In this document: piece by piece, positions 1 through 10,500 of the stretch
Layout of the letters: each line of letters begins with the position of its first letter
Numbering within the stretch: the stretch's first letter is position 1
Assembly (NCBI GenBank): GCA_034008185.1
Contig: CM067087.1
Location: 41,496,590 to 41,560,589 of the forward strand
Origin: Gorsachius magnificus
Taxonomy: Eukaryota > Chordata > Aves > Pelecaniformes > Ardeidae
DNA: 64,000 bases
Direction: 5' to 3'
Program-made: the position numbers and the translations under genes
Notes under the pieces: generated by a model
Database searches by the model: none
Seen by the model: only the letters and a program-made list of their open reading frames with translations
What the model was told of the DNA's origin: nothing

Positions 1-1306
1 CGGCAAGGCCAGAGGAAAGTCCTTTTCCCTGGATGCACATGGATTCATGCACAAGATTGTTCATCTGCGGTAGGCAGATGGTTGCAAGATTGCTGTTTAC
101 TTTACTATTTCTTTCTTCTTCTGAATTGTTTTTATTTTAGTATGTGAAAAAGTGAGTATGAACAAAACCTCAGAAACCTGGTTAAACCCAAATCCTTCTG
201 ATAGAGTATATAAAACTGAGCTGACTGTAGTGCAGCGGGGATGGGGATAAGCGTGGGTGGGTCAGGGTAGCTGCAGCTCTGCCAAAGACCTTGTTTCCTC
301 TCATTTTTACATAGGCAAATGATAGAAATGAGATCTGGGATCTTGATAAGGCACTTGGCTCAGAGAACAGCTTTCTAGTGATCTTTTTATTTGAGGGAAA
401 AATTAAATTTTTCTCCAACCAATATTATACAGATTAGATAAGCACCTTTCTATGGGCATAGCTTCAGTGTTGTTACAAAAAACGAGCATGCCTGGAAATC
501 AAAACATAAACCAAAGACTGAATTTGGAAATGCTCTCATTGGTGCTAAGGAATCTGCGGGGCATGTGTGTGCAATGTCCCTGGGGTGTCCTGGGGAAAGC
601 GGTCCAGCTTTCCCCCAAGCCCTTAGCACCAGATGACTGTAAATTTTTGACACTGGAACTGGGTTTTGACAGCATGGGAGAAGTGCAAAAGACTCATTTT
701 CATTTGTTATTTATATAAATTATATTATATAAATGTATATAAATTATATTGCTCTCTGCAAAGCTGCTCAAAGATGGGAAAGTGTTTTTCAGTCAATCAT
801 CTGCTGTTATAAATTGAAAGGAACTTTGTGAAGTGTCTAAAGGCAGAAATCTAATGCTCTGAGAAAAAAAAACTCGGGTGCACAGAAAGGATGTGTAACA
901 GAGACCTTAAAGCCATTTCAGGCCCAGGTGTTTTGAGTTCTGTTTTGCTGTGCGAAAAACAATTGTGTGTCGAGCTAAATGAAGAAGTGCTGGAGCTGGA
1001 AGTTACGGCTGTGCTGGTGTGGTTGTTGGGACACGCTGGCTAAGATAAGCAATGTGCATAGCAGGCTGTCAGGCAGAAATAGAAAAACAGCAAAAAAACC
1101 CCCATCCTCAAATGACATTAGCTCCAAGCAAAACATGCTTCATCAGCTCGGCAACTTTCATCACCTATTGGTAATGATCTCCCTTCAATCACAGGGAGAC
1201 AGAGGGCAAATTAAAAACAAAAGTAATCTACTGAGCATGTTATACATTTCAGACTTCCAGTGCAATATGTAATTTAGACAGAAACCAGCTCAGGAAAATC
1301 CGTTGT
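1..1306. other. Upstream intergenic sequence, no gene recognised
   Basis: No splice-consistent exon, RNA gene or intact transposon could be recognised. The only local structure is an AT-rich low-complexity patch at about 706-750 made of TATATAAA/AATTATAT words. The open frames here are short, overlap on both strands and have no familiar protein motif. In other vertebrates MFSD1 lies upstream of IQCJ, but none of its exons was recognised. Confidence 0.6.
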
Positions 1307-1893
1307 TGTGCTGGTTTTGGCTGGGTAGAGTTAATTTTCTTCACAGTAGCTAGGATGGGGCTATGGTTTGGATTTGTGCTGGAAACAGCACTGATAACCC
1401 AGGGATGTTTCCCTTATTGCTGAGCAGGGCTTACATAGAGCCAAGGCCTTTTCTGCTTCTCGCCTCAACAGCGAGGAGGCTGGGGGAGCACAAGGAGTTG
1501 GGAGGGGGCACAGCCGGGACAGCCGACCCCAATGACCAAAGGGATATCCCACACCATATGGCGCCGTGCTCAGCACATAAAAGTGGGGTAAGAAGAAAGA
1601 AGGGGGGATGTTCGGAGTGATGGCGTTTGTTTTCCCAAGTCACCATTACACATGATGGAGCCCCACTTTCCTGGGGATGGCTGAGCACCCACCTGCTCAT
1701 GGGAAGCAGGGAATGAAATCCTTGTTTTGCTTTGCTTGTGTGTGTGTGTCTTTTACTTTACCTGTTGAACTGTCTTCATCTCAACCCACCAGTTTTCTCA
1801 TTTTTGCCCTTCCAATTCTCTCCCCCATCCCACCGGGGCAGGGACTGAGTGGCTGGGTGGTGCTTGGTTACTGGCTGGGGTTAAACCATGACA
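1307..1893 (+). repeat. 5' LTR of the non-autonomous provirus
   Basis: A 587-bp LTR that begins TGTGCTGG and ends with ...CATGACA, giving the TG...CA termini of an LTR. A TATA-like word (cataaaag) lies at about 1575-1582. The conserved block near 1325-1440 (gagttaattttcttca, then the gctgagcagggcttaca core) is shared with the copies at 3.1, 31.3, 32.1 and 57.7 kb. This copy is essentially full length, unlike its 3' partner. The short open frames inside it on both strands are chance frames and not genes. Confidence 0.85.
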
Positions 1894-1901
1894 GTCCTTT
1901 T

Positions 1902-1919
1902 TGGCACCCAGTGCGGGGC
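1902..1919 (+). other. Putative retroviral primer-binding site
   Basis: The 18-base block tggcacccagtgcggggc starts eight bases after the LTR end. It resembles the lysine-tRNA type of primer-binding site (TGG-CxCCCA...GGGGC pattern) with a few changes. Its position directly downstream of the 5' LTR is what a primer-binding site requires. The tRNA identity is inferred from pattern only. Confidence 0.55.
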
Positions 1920-2240
1920 TCAAGGGCTTCACGATAATGACAGAGTTGATTGGAATATGCTAAATTGAATTTATAGCTGCTCTTGCTGTTTAGCTATTAA
2001 TGGCTCCGTGCTTGCCATGGGGCTTCCTTGCCCTACTCTCTATTAGAGTCCAGTGCTCATTAGTGGCTGCTTTTTGCTTTCGCTGCTTGCTGTGCTGCTC
2101 ATCATCTCACTCTGCTGTGCCTGGGAACCTTTTGATAACAGCCATGGCCATGTGCCTGGGCTGGCAGATGGCCAGGACATGGCTGCTGTGTCTGTGCTGG
2201 TGTACTGGACAGGCTGGAACTCCAGGGTGAACTCAAGTTG

Positions 2241-2572
2241 AAGGGACTGTGACCTGGGGATGCATCCACGCAGGAGCAGGACACCCCAAAGTGTCTTGGC
2301 CTTGGATAAGACCATGCCAGAGCAGGTATATCTTGAAGCATCTGTGGCCATGGTTATGTCTATGCTGCAGCAGGTACACCTCTGAAGGGACTGTAGCCCA
2401 AGGATAAGTCCACGCTGGAGAAGGTACACCTTGAAGAATCTGTGGCTGTGGATATGTCCGTGCTGCAAGCAGGTATACTTTGAAGGATCAGCAGCTGTGC
2501 ATGAGGTCATGCTGGAGCACCTCAAAGCCTGTGGCCATGGATAAGCCCACAACAGAGCAGGTACTCCCCTGG
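2241..2572 (+). repeat. Tandem repeat inside the provirus (about seven 42-49 bp units)
   Basis: Degenerate units start at about 2241, 2289, 2336, 2385, 2434, 2483 and 2525, spaced 48, 47, 49, 49, 49 and 42 bases. Each unit has the same plan: an 'aag(g/c)...ctgtgg' start, a 'ggataag/ggatatg' centre, a 'ccacgctggagcaggta' style segment and a 'tgaa' end. The period is mostly 49, which is not a multiple of three. The array therefore does not encode a repeated peptide, and open frames crossing it on the minus strand are incidental. Confidence 0.8.
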
Positions 2573-3086
2573 AGGGCCATGGGAAGGTTTTTTTAAGGGT
2601 GGGATCAGGGAGGGAGACTTCAAGCTTTTAAGCCTGTAACCTGGCCCAAAGGGACAAGGGGTGGAGATTGTAATGGATATGCCTTTAAATTGTTGTAACC
2701 CATTATTTGAGTTGTATGTTATGGGAATTATTATAGCAGGAACCACCTGAGCAAGTGGAGGACATGGCTTACAAGAAGCAGTGCCAGTGCAGCAGTGACC
2801 CGACCTGAGCTGGCTTTGGTGCCCAGTAAATCCACACAACACAGCACCTCTCCTGTCCTGGGTGACCACCATAACAGATGGAGCCCAAAGCCATGGATTA
2901 AATGAACTCAATGGGCATCTGGGGACATTTATGGACATTTTACAGATATTTCACAGAGGTGATCCATAGACAAAGGGAATGATATCTGTGTATTGTATCA
3001 AAGGATGGGAAGGGGGTTAATGAGGATGTATTGGATAGTGTGGGACCTAAGCATGATATAAATGGTATGGAATAAGGGGTGGAGAA

Positions 3087-3359
3087 CATGCTGGTTTTGG
3101 CTGGGGTAGAGTTAATTTTCTTCATAGTAGCTAGGATGGGGCTGTGTTTTGGATTTGTGCTGGAAATAGTGTGGATAATATAGGGATGTTTCCATTACTG
3201 CTGAGCAGGGCTTACACAGCTCTACCTATTAAACTGTCTTTATTTCACCCTACGAGTTTTCTCACTTTTACTCTTCCAGTTCTCTCCCCCATCCCACCAG
3301 GGGAGAGTGAGGGTGCTGCTGGGTGGTGCCGAGTTGCCGGCTGGGGTTAAGCTACAACA
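3087..3359 (+). repeat. 3' LTR of the provirus, internally deleted
   Basis: This copy matches both ends of the 5' LTR (ctggttttggctgggg at the left, ggttaagctacaaca at the right). It jumps from the gggcttacacag core straight to the attaaactgtcttta segment. About 300 bases of the 5' LTR (roughly 1438-1750, including its TATA-like word) have no counterpart. An ATTAAA polyadenylation-like word is retained at about 3227. The left end is worn (catgctgg instead of tgtgctgg). Confidence 0.8.
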
Positions 3360-3364
3360 CTTGT

Positions 3365-6300
3365 ATAGCGAATATTCACACGCTGGCTCTCTGCTGCTGC
3401 TCCTTCTTCTGCCCAGCCCCTCAGAGCCTGTAACCCTAACAGGCTACGACAGCTTCAGCACCTTCCCAGTCCAAAAAGATGCGTGTTTCTTTCCATACGC
3501 CAAGATATTTGACAGAAATGAGTATTCTAAATGCACAAATGTAGCAACAGGGCACGTGGCTGAGGACAGGATACTTTCCAAATATTTATTCGTGCTCATC
3601 ATGAGGTGATGCTGGGTCTGCGTGGCTGGATCTCAGATGCCAGGGACTGCCCATGGAAAAGTCTTATGGTGCGAAGAAGTAACTTTGTGAGTTAAGTTTT
3701 GTAAAATCCAGATTTTGTGCTGGGAAGGTTTTTGTCCCTGGTTCTTCCCCAGCTGTGGAGCTGTCATTTTGGGGGTATGCTTTAAATAGATGGACTTTTG
3801 CACAAAACTCAGGAATATTTCCCTGCAATGCAATTACTTCTCAGGTTAAATCCTGCAAGTGGTAGGAGATTCTTTTTAATCTCAGTCCTTAGAAAGGACC
3901 ATTGATCATCTGGTCTGACCTTTTCTTCATCACAGGCCATTAAGCCTCACCCGGGTGCCTCTGTATTAAGCCCACAGACATTAGTTAGACCCAAGTGTTA
4001 CAGTCCTTGAGAAACTCACTGTGCCACAGGAGTGCGAGGCACCTGCAGAGGCAGGGAACTGGTGAAATAAGATGTATGATCCTACCCTTCCTGGGTCTCA
4101 TGGACTTCACTTTCTCCATGCAATCAGATTTCATCCATTTTTATAGCCCTGATGTGTTTTCCTAATTTTTGGTGAGGTTGCTTACTAGATAGTGAAACTG
4201 GCTCCTTAGGTCTTTAGGTCCTTTCCTGCCCTGGCAGCAAGAAAGGATGGGGGGAGCTGCTGGTGCTACAGAGGGAAATTCAGGGAGAACGTGAGTGAGC
4301 GAGTGCAGATTTTGCTGATGGTTAGGGTGGGAAAATTAAAATAGGATGCGGGAAGTGTGCTGCAAATCAAAACCGCCAGGGAAAATAATTCTCAGGTGAC
4401 TGGTGGAGGTGAATGAAGATGTGTGGAAAAGCAAAACACTCCAAAAAATATTCCAGCAAAAGATGGGTTAAATTCAGGGAATTCCAAACTGGAAAAAGAA
4501 TTTGGGGGCAAACTGAGGGGAATGTGAAGAAGGAATTGGGTGTAAATGAGAGCATGGAGGAATTGTTAGAAAGTCAATATGGATTCACATTAAAAAACAC
4601 AAACCCAAGCCAGATGATGTCCCCTGCCTCTCTACCTGCCTGGCCTCCCTTGGCCATCCCCATTTCAAGGGTATCCTCCCGGGGTGGGTGCTGCCAGTAC
4701 CTTTCTCTTCATTACTGATTTATTAATAAATAAGGGAATGGGGCTTTGCTGCTGCTTTGCGTGCAAGTCAAAGCAAGCTTGCTCTAAATTCAAGCACTGC
4801 AAGCTCAGCCTGGCCTTGGGAATTCCAACTTTGTTCTGCTTCCTACTTGCAATAAGGTCCCTGGACGAGAAGCTCATGGGTGACTGTGCTAGTGGACAAG
4901 GCAGGTGAGGACACAGCTCATCCCGCTGCAGCATCCTTGGCACTGCTCTGGACCCACCCAGCCCAGGATCCTGCCAGGAAATGAAGCACAATTTTTAACC
5001 AGATTTCCAGGTTTCTGCCACCCCATTGATGCTCTGTCTGCCTCTGCCCCAGTCTTCAGTTTTCTGCGTTTATGTTGTCAGCATGTGGCTTGCTCAGTAT
5101 TCTCAGTCCAACCTGGAGGCAGAAAAGCCATCAGCCCCATGTTCAAAGTGGAGTTTGCCAACAGTCAAAATTGTCAAAAACCAAAAAGTAAAAAACAAAC
5201 AAACAAACAAGTCAAAAAACAAAGCATCCAGCATAGACCTGAACACGGTGGTACATGCAGCCTCCAATCACCACTTTTGCCTTCAACAGTAATAGAACCT
5301 GGGCCAATTTCTTCATGTCCTGAAATGCCTGATCTTCCCCACGTCATTAGAGATACCCTCTTTAGCTTGTATGATGCTATTAAAAACCAGGTTATCCACC
5401 AATATAATAAATACCTGTGTTCCCTGGTGAGAATTGCAGATTTGCAATGCAAAGCAGATGGATAGTAAATTTTGGTTGGTTTTCAGATTATGTTTTGGGA
5501 GCTATGCTGTGGTGGGTTGGTTGCTCAGCCACTGCCAGGAAGCCTTTTCCTTCCCAGCCCACCCGTGGCATTGGCTTGGCTTCAGTGTGTGTGTCCATGG
5601 GGAAGATATGATCTGAGATCCTGAGCGGGACAACCAGGCAGCCCAGGATCTGCAGCTTGCGGCGGGGCTGGAGGGTGGCCGTGGAAGCCGGGCTGCCTTT
5701 TCCCCGAGCTCCCATCCAGCTGCAGCGTGCCACCATCTTTGGAGGCAAAGGGAGGTGCATACAAAAGAAGAGAAACGGGATTATTTGAAAAATGCCTTTG
5801 TGCTTATCTGGATGGCAGATGGATGTGGCTGGTGATTACCAAGCGCAGCCATGTTCCCAGCACTGGGGCGGTGGGGACGGCCTGGGCTCCGCAGCCATAC
5901 GGTGCCGTGCTGAACTTGACACTGACACAGCTGGGCACAGCTGGTGCCTCTTGGCTCCATCTGTGGGGTTGGAGCTGAAAACTGGAGATGAACCAAATGT
6001 TGTAGCGTCGCTGACACTAAGGATGTTTCTGCTTCTAAATATCCAAAAATAGGTGGCAAATATTTTGCTCTTTGTCATGGAGCTCTTCTGCCTTCCTCGG
6101 CATCGCCTTCTGTGTCACTAATGAATTCTTGTTTGTTTGTTACTGTTTGATTTTCTTCCCACAGAGGACTGATTTATTAATAGGAAGAAAATAAGCAATA
6201 AAGAATCCCTCCAGTTATTTAGCTTAGCTTGACTTCTTACTCTTCTTTGTTAGCTAAATTAAAAGCAATCCAAATCTACAGGAACCTTACTTCTAATTCA

Positions 6301-7199
6301 GAGAGCTGTAATTATTAGAAGCTGTATTTACCAAGACACTGTCTGAACTTGTAAACAGATTTTGAATGAGTGCAGTATCAGAGTAGGAAATAAAAGAAGC
6401 TGAATTCAGTTACGCAGTTTAACCCACACTGTGTGGAGCCTCTTTTCCTTTTTCATGCCAAGAAAGTGTTTATTTACAAATTTTTCATGAGTTGACGTTC
6501 ACTTTGCATACACAACTGCAAAATATCTAAACACAGCAGACTGTACATCCCTGAGACATGCTGGAGATGGGGTTCAGTGCAAAACACCAAAATTAACCAT
6601 ATTCACTACCTGCATTTATAAACACCGATTTTTGCATTTTCCACAAATTCGGTTTTAAACACTTTCTTAGTGATCATGGTTGCTTACACCTTACAGAGTC
6701 TTTTGACCTATGAAAAATTTGCAGCTAGCAATATTTCTTTCTTATTATTTCAACTATGGACTTGTTTATTTTCCTTCTGTTGGCTGAAAACGCATAAATG
6801 TTTGGACAAGTTTAGTCTCAGTGTGCTGATGCTTTTGCCACATGCTTGAAAATGTCTGAATTGTCTCTGTAAAATGTATTTTAGCTTCCTGGCAATACTA
6901 GAAAAAAAAAACCTGAATAAATTTGTTTATGTGCCTAAAGAGCATTCTAAAACCCCGTGAATCCACTTTGATACATAACAAAAGTTGGAGTTGCCTCTGT
7001 ACCTCTGTGCTGCGTTTAATAAAATGCACAGCAAATAGCTGCTGGAATGAGCCATTTGAAGTTTGGGCTGGCACGCTGGCTTATCTATGTGTGTGTGTTT
7101 GTGTGTACGTACAAACCCACCACACTGTTTAATTTTTGATCCAGCATTGTTCCCAGATGAGCCTTGTAAAATGAGCTGAGCTGCAACCTGCACATCTTT
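3365..7199. other. Intergenic sequence upstream of IQCJ
   Basis: No gene was recognised. The longest open frame (4905-5465, + strand) has no recognisable domain, mixes low-complexity A-rich sequence (5170-5225, caaa repeats) with unrelated text, and has shadow frames on the other strand. It is treated as chance. The segment at 6120-6900 is AT-rich and unique-looking, and 7086-7110 holds a short TG/TACG simple repeat. Regulatory elements could lie here but none can be named from sequence alone. Confidence 0.55.
3880..4060 (+). repeat. Possible ancient LINE-derived interspersed repeat
   Basis: The phrase 'gaccattgatcatctggtctgacc' with the following 'cacaggccat ... cacccgg ... aagccca' resembles an old CR1-like amniote repeat seen in reptile and bird genomes. 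It is strongly diverged. Boundaries and orientation are approximate, and the family is from recall of pattern, not a search. Confidence 0.38.
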
Positions 7200-7552
7200 G
7201 CGGAACGATTAGAGCAGGATCCAAATCCGCCTGTAAATTCAAGTTTCCCTTCATTTCCATCGCTATACGTCTCTGAATGACAGCAAATTCATTCCTGCGC
7301 TGGAGACTTGCCAGAAGTTTCTCATCTTGCTGTCTGTGGGCTGCTCGCTCCGCTCTGGCTCGCTCTTTTTTTTTTTTTTTTTTTCTTTGAGGTTTTTCTG
7401 ATGCCTATAGAGTGAGCTCAACTCGAAGGTTTGCAGCTTCGCTCTCGTCTGCTATTCTGTAAGAGCCAGCCTGGGCGCCAGTACAGCCAGGAGTAGTGTG
7501 TGAACGTCGGATTTCTGCCTTATTTCCCTGCAGGTGACTCAGAAACTTCACA
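7200..7552 (+). promoter_or_regulatory. Candidate promoter and 5'UTR of IQCJ-SCHIP1
   Basis: CpG dinucleotides are locally frequent (for example cggaacg, gctcgctccgctc, ttcgctctcgtc, gggcgcc, aacgtcgg) compared with the AT-rich flanks, as expected for a weak CpG promoter. A 19-base T run occupies 7366-7384. The start codon follows at 7553. The transcription start cannot be fixed. A strong splice-acceptor-like sequence (pyrimidine tract then cag, ending at 7532) sits 20 bases before the ATG. Part of this stretch might therefore be intron if a further upstream non-coding exon exists. Confidence 0.4.
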
Positions 7553-7561
7553 ATGCGGCTG
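7553..7561 (+). CDS. IQCJ-SCHIP1: IQCJ-SCHIP1 coding exon 1 (Met-Arg-Leu)
   Basis: ATG CGG CTG is followed immediately by a GTAACG donor (GT at 7562-7563), so only three residues (M-R-L) are encoded before the first intron. The ATG has A at position -3. The call rests on two points. Exon 2 opens in phase 0 with E-E-L-K-R-L-Q, and the joined start M-R-L-E-E-L-K-R-L-Q agrees with the N-terminus I know for vertebrate IQCJ. The candidate also lies in the only CpG-richer stretch upstream. No longer in-frame start was sought beyond this exon. The exon's 5' edge is unknown. If the acceptor-like site at 7531-7532 is used, the exon would span 7533-7561. Confidence 0.75.
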
Positions 7562-10500
7562 GTAACGTATTTCATTTTCTAAATAAATACTTAAGCGTTT
7601 CTCTCGTGCAGCTTTGTCAGCTTTTGGGTAGAGCGGCTTTCTTAGAACTAATTAAATGAAGAGATGTCGGGGGGTGGCGGATGCCTACTGGGACATGGAT
7701 GCTGTTTGTTTTACTCGCCAGCCAGAGATGTACAGGCAGATTTCCTCAAGGAATCTTAAATCAAGCAGCACTTTTTCCTTTAGATAAGGAGGCTTGAACA
7801 TACACGGATTAGCAGATGCAGTTCCTAATGTGCGCAGAGCTGCAGTAAGTTTATTAGGGAAACCAAAATTTAAGGCTGTGTTATGTTGTAGGCTCAGAAA
7901 AGAGAGCGTCGTCTTCGTGTGCTAACAATTTAAAACAGTGTTTGGAAAAGATGCCTGAGGATTCGCAGGGCTCTGCTGAGCAGTGGTCATGCTGCTGTGG
8001 CAGAATTTCTCTAGGTTTAACTGCCCTTTTCTTTTTGCTCTGCAATTATTGGAAAAAAATGTAGCTACGGTTCATGGGGTAACCCTACAGGGCTTTTCAG
8101 CTTCAGTATTCAGCAGGCATTTCAGCTCCTCTAAATACAAGCCCTTGAATAGTAAGCAGATCAATGTAGGGCTCCTGTAGCCAAGAGTTCAGCTGTTTGT
8201 CAACATGTAAAATCTCACAGCTTTTGTCGGGTGCAGAACAGGCAGCTTGCTAGATTCCTATGAAGTCATCCAGGGAACGCTGTGGGGACCAATCCTGGCT
8301 CTGACAACAGTCAAAGGACTGAAGTAATTAATCTCAGATTGATTTTTTTTTTTTTTGGCATTCCTAACATAGTAGTTGTAACAGGCAGAGATTTAGTTGG
8401 GGGAGGCTAGTGGTATGTATTTAGCATCAAAGCTCTTTTAAAAGCGAATTCTGTCTGTCTTCCTTTGGCAATACTTCCCTCAAGAACAGCTTCTGCAGTG
8501 TGTTATCTTTACACCTGATGCCAAACTGTACATCATCACAGTACAGCACAGAAATAACCCACGAGGATTTTTCATTTTCTTCTGCTTACAAACAAGACCG
8601 CTTAAATGTTGCGTGCATATTTACAAAGCTGTCCGTCAGAAGGCGAGGTATCGAAACGACTATATGCCATATGTAAACACCACAGGGTAATAATAAAACT
8701 AGGTGCTATTAGCTCTGAAGAGAGAGAGTGGAGTAACGTGCTTCTGAGACAACACATGGGAGTTAAAGCTAATTGTGAGTGGTAGCTCAGGCATTTCAGG
8801 GTAAGGTTTCTGATGCAGCAGGTGAGGATACATCTTGCACAGGCAATTCCTCACCGCGTGGCATCCGCTGCATCTCTTAATTCAGTAGGAAAGGAGGAGG
8901 AGGTTTAACATGTTGGTATTGATATATCTGACATGGTATATGGCTCTTAGCTCTAGTGTGGGTGGATGTAAATAAGCAAATATTGAATTATCATTTCTAC
9001 AAAGCTAAAATTAATCTGAGCTTTTATGTTTTCCAGGACAACTTGTCAGACAATGTAAACTAATTTGCTAAATTGCACAGGAAAAAAGAATGCATTAGGA
9101 ATATCTAATTTACCTAGAGCTGAATATATTTTGATTCCCTTTATTGCCTGCTTCAAGTTTTTCAGCTTCCCAAAAGGCTAGATAAGCTCTATAGGTAGTC
9201 TTATAAATAAAAAAAAATACATAAAGAACTTACCTTAGTGTTAAGATGCTGGGATTCACTTAACGTTCACAGTGCAGCACTGTAAAGCCTCGTGTAGTGT
9301 CAAATACTTTTCTCACCTGCTTGCACAATGCATTTCAAAGTACAGATACTGTATGAGACCTTCACCTCCTTTAAATCTCTGACCTCTTAAAACTCTGATT
9401 TTATGTTACTTAAGGGTCCTGCAGGTTCTCACTCTTGTAGGTTGTGGACTCATGTATTCTCAGTAAAACCAAGGGGACTATTTAGATGTCCAAAGGCTAG
9501 ATCATGTGTTTTGTGTTTAAAAGCTTGTACAGACCTGAAATACAGAAATGAGATCAAATACAAGGAAAATGTTTGTACTTACAGTAATTTCCCTGGATGC
9601 CAAAGAAAATACAGTAACAAATGCCATTGTTTGTTAGTGTGCTCTCTGAAAGTGAAGTCTTACTGTTTCAGAATACCTGTAACTATTATACAGACTTGTA
9701 GCTGTATGTAAGCTTCACAGTAAAACCAATATTTAACACTTTTTCCATCTGAAAAGCCTGCATTCTAGCATTCAGGGGTATCAGAAAGGCTGATAGGAGA
9801 AGCGTAGCCTCCAGACGTTGTCCTAGTGACCCGGTCACCGTGCTGTCCACTGAGCAATGGGGCCATTACCTGAGTTCAAATATCCTCCTTTATGGCAAGT
9901 TGGATGAGTAAATACAGTGTGCAAAATCACCCGCAGCTACACCAGAGGTAACATGAAAATTTCTCATGAAACAATGATGTCATAAGGGGTTTAATTGGAG
10001 TTTCATCATGAGACAGATGAAGTCAGCTCTGCTCTCCCTGGATTCGGCAGAAGCTAGATGTAGAGACATTTTCATTTAGCAAGGTCAGATCCTTCAAAGA
10101 GCATATAATGTGTTTTTGAGAAAAAACGGTGCTTGGGAAAAGATTTACTAGGCAAGAGTAATGATCAGGTCTCTTCTTCAACCTCTCTATAAGAACGGGG
10201 CAGTGAATGGAACTTAGGCGATACTTCATTTAAAGGTATGTCAAATAAGTGAAGATAGACGTGGCCTAAAATTGGCCTTAGGAGAACTGTGAACGATGAT
10301 AAATGGGTGTTGGTAGAATCAGGCTAACATGATTTGTACGTAGACACTGAAATGGGCCATTAAATTGGACTAGACCATCCAGACTGAGCTGTTGGGAGAC
10401 AAAGAGGAAAGAAGCTCCCAGCCCATACGACTGGGTGCATTTCCCGGGCAGCCTGCACGATGGGTGTAGAAACACCTTGAAGCAAGAGGCTTCAAAGCAG

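Larger units (their letters stand above)
1307..3359 (+). mobile_element. Non-autonomous endogenous retroviral element (LTR-interior-LTR)
   Basis: Two related LTRs in the same orientation (1307-1893 and about 3087-3359) flank a roughly 1.2 kb interior. The 5' LTR is followed eight bases later by a primer-binding-site-like block at 1902-1919, and the 3' LTR is preceded by a purine-rich stretch (about 3068-3086). The interior has no gag-, pro-, pol- or env-like reading frame. It carries a tandem repeat and a non-coding tail, so the element would have depended on proteins from another retrovirus. The flanks 1302-1306 (gttgt) and 3360-3364 (cttgt) match at four of five bases, consistent with an aged 5-bp target duplication. 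The LTR type is one I recognise as widespread in neoavian genomes. The exact Repbase family name is not asserted. Confidence 0.82.

Noticed and set aside
1361..1700. Overlapping open frames on both strands near 1.4-1.7 kb
   Set aside because: They fall inside the 5' LTR. Homologous frames recur at 32.2 and 57.8 kb because the LTR recurs, and not because a protein is conserved.
2043..2552. 169-codon minus-strand open frame with repeated Cys/His/Leu phrases
   Set aside because: It lies inside the provirus interior and its repetitive peptide comes from translating the 42-49 bp DNA repeat in shifting frames. It is not a retroviral gene.
4905..5465. 186-codon open frame, the longest in the window
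   Set aside because: No recognisable domain; runs through an A-rich simple stretch; overlapped by frames on both strands; no splice or promoter context. A frame of this length is expected by chance in 64 kb.
1..7199. Possible 3' end of the upstream neighbour MFSD1
   Set aside because: Expected from vertebrate gene order, but no exon or recognisable coding segment was found in the window.
9826..9838. Perfect 6+1+6 inverted repeat GTGACC-C-GGTCAC resembling a nuclear-receptor everted site
   Set aside because: Such short palindromes occur by chance in a window this size and nothing nearby supports regulation.
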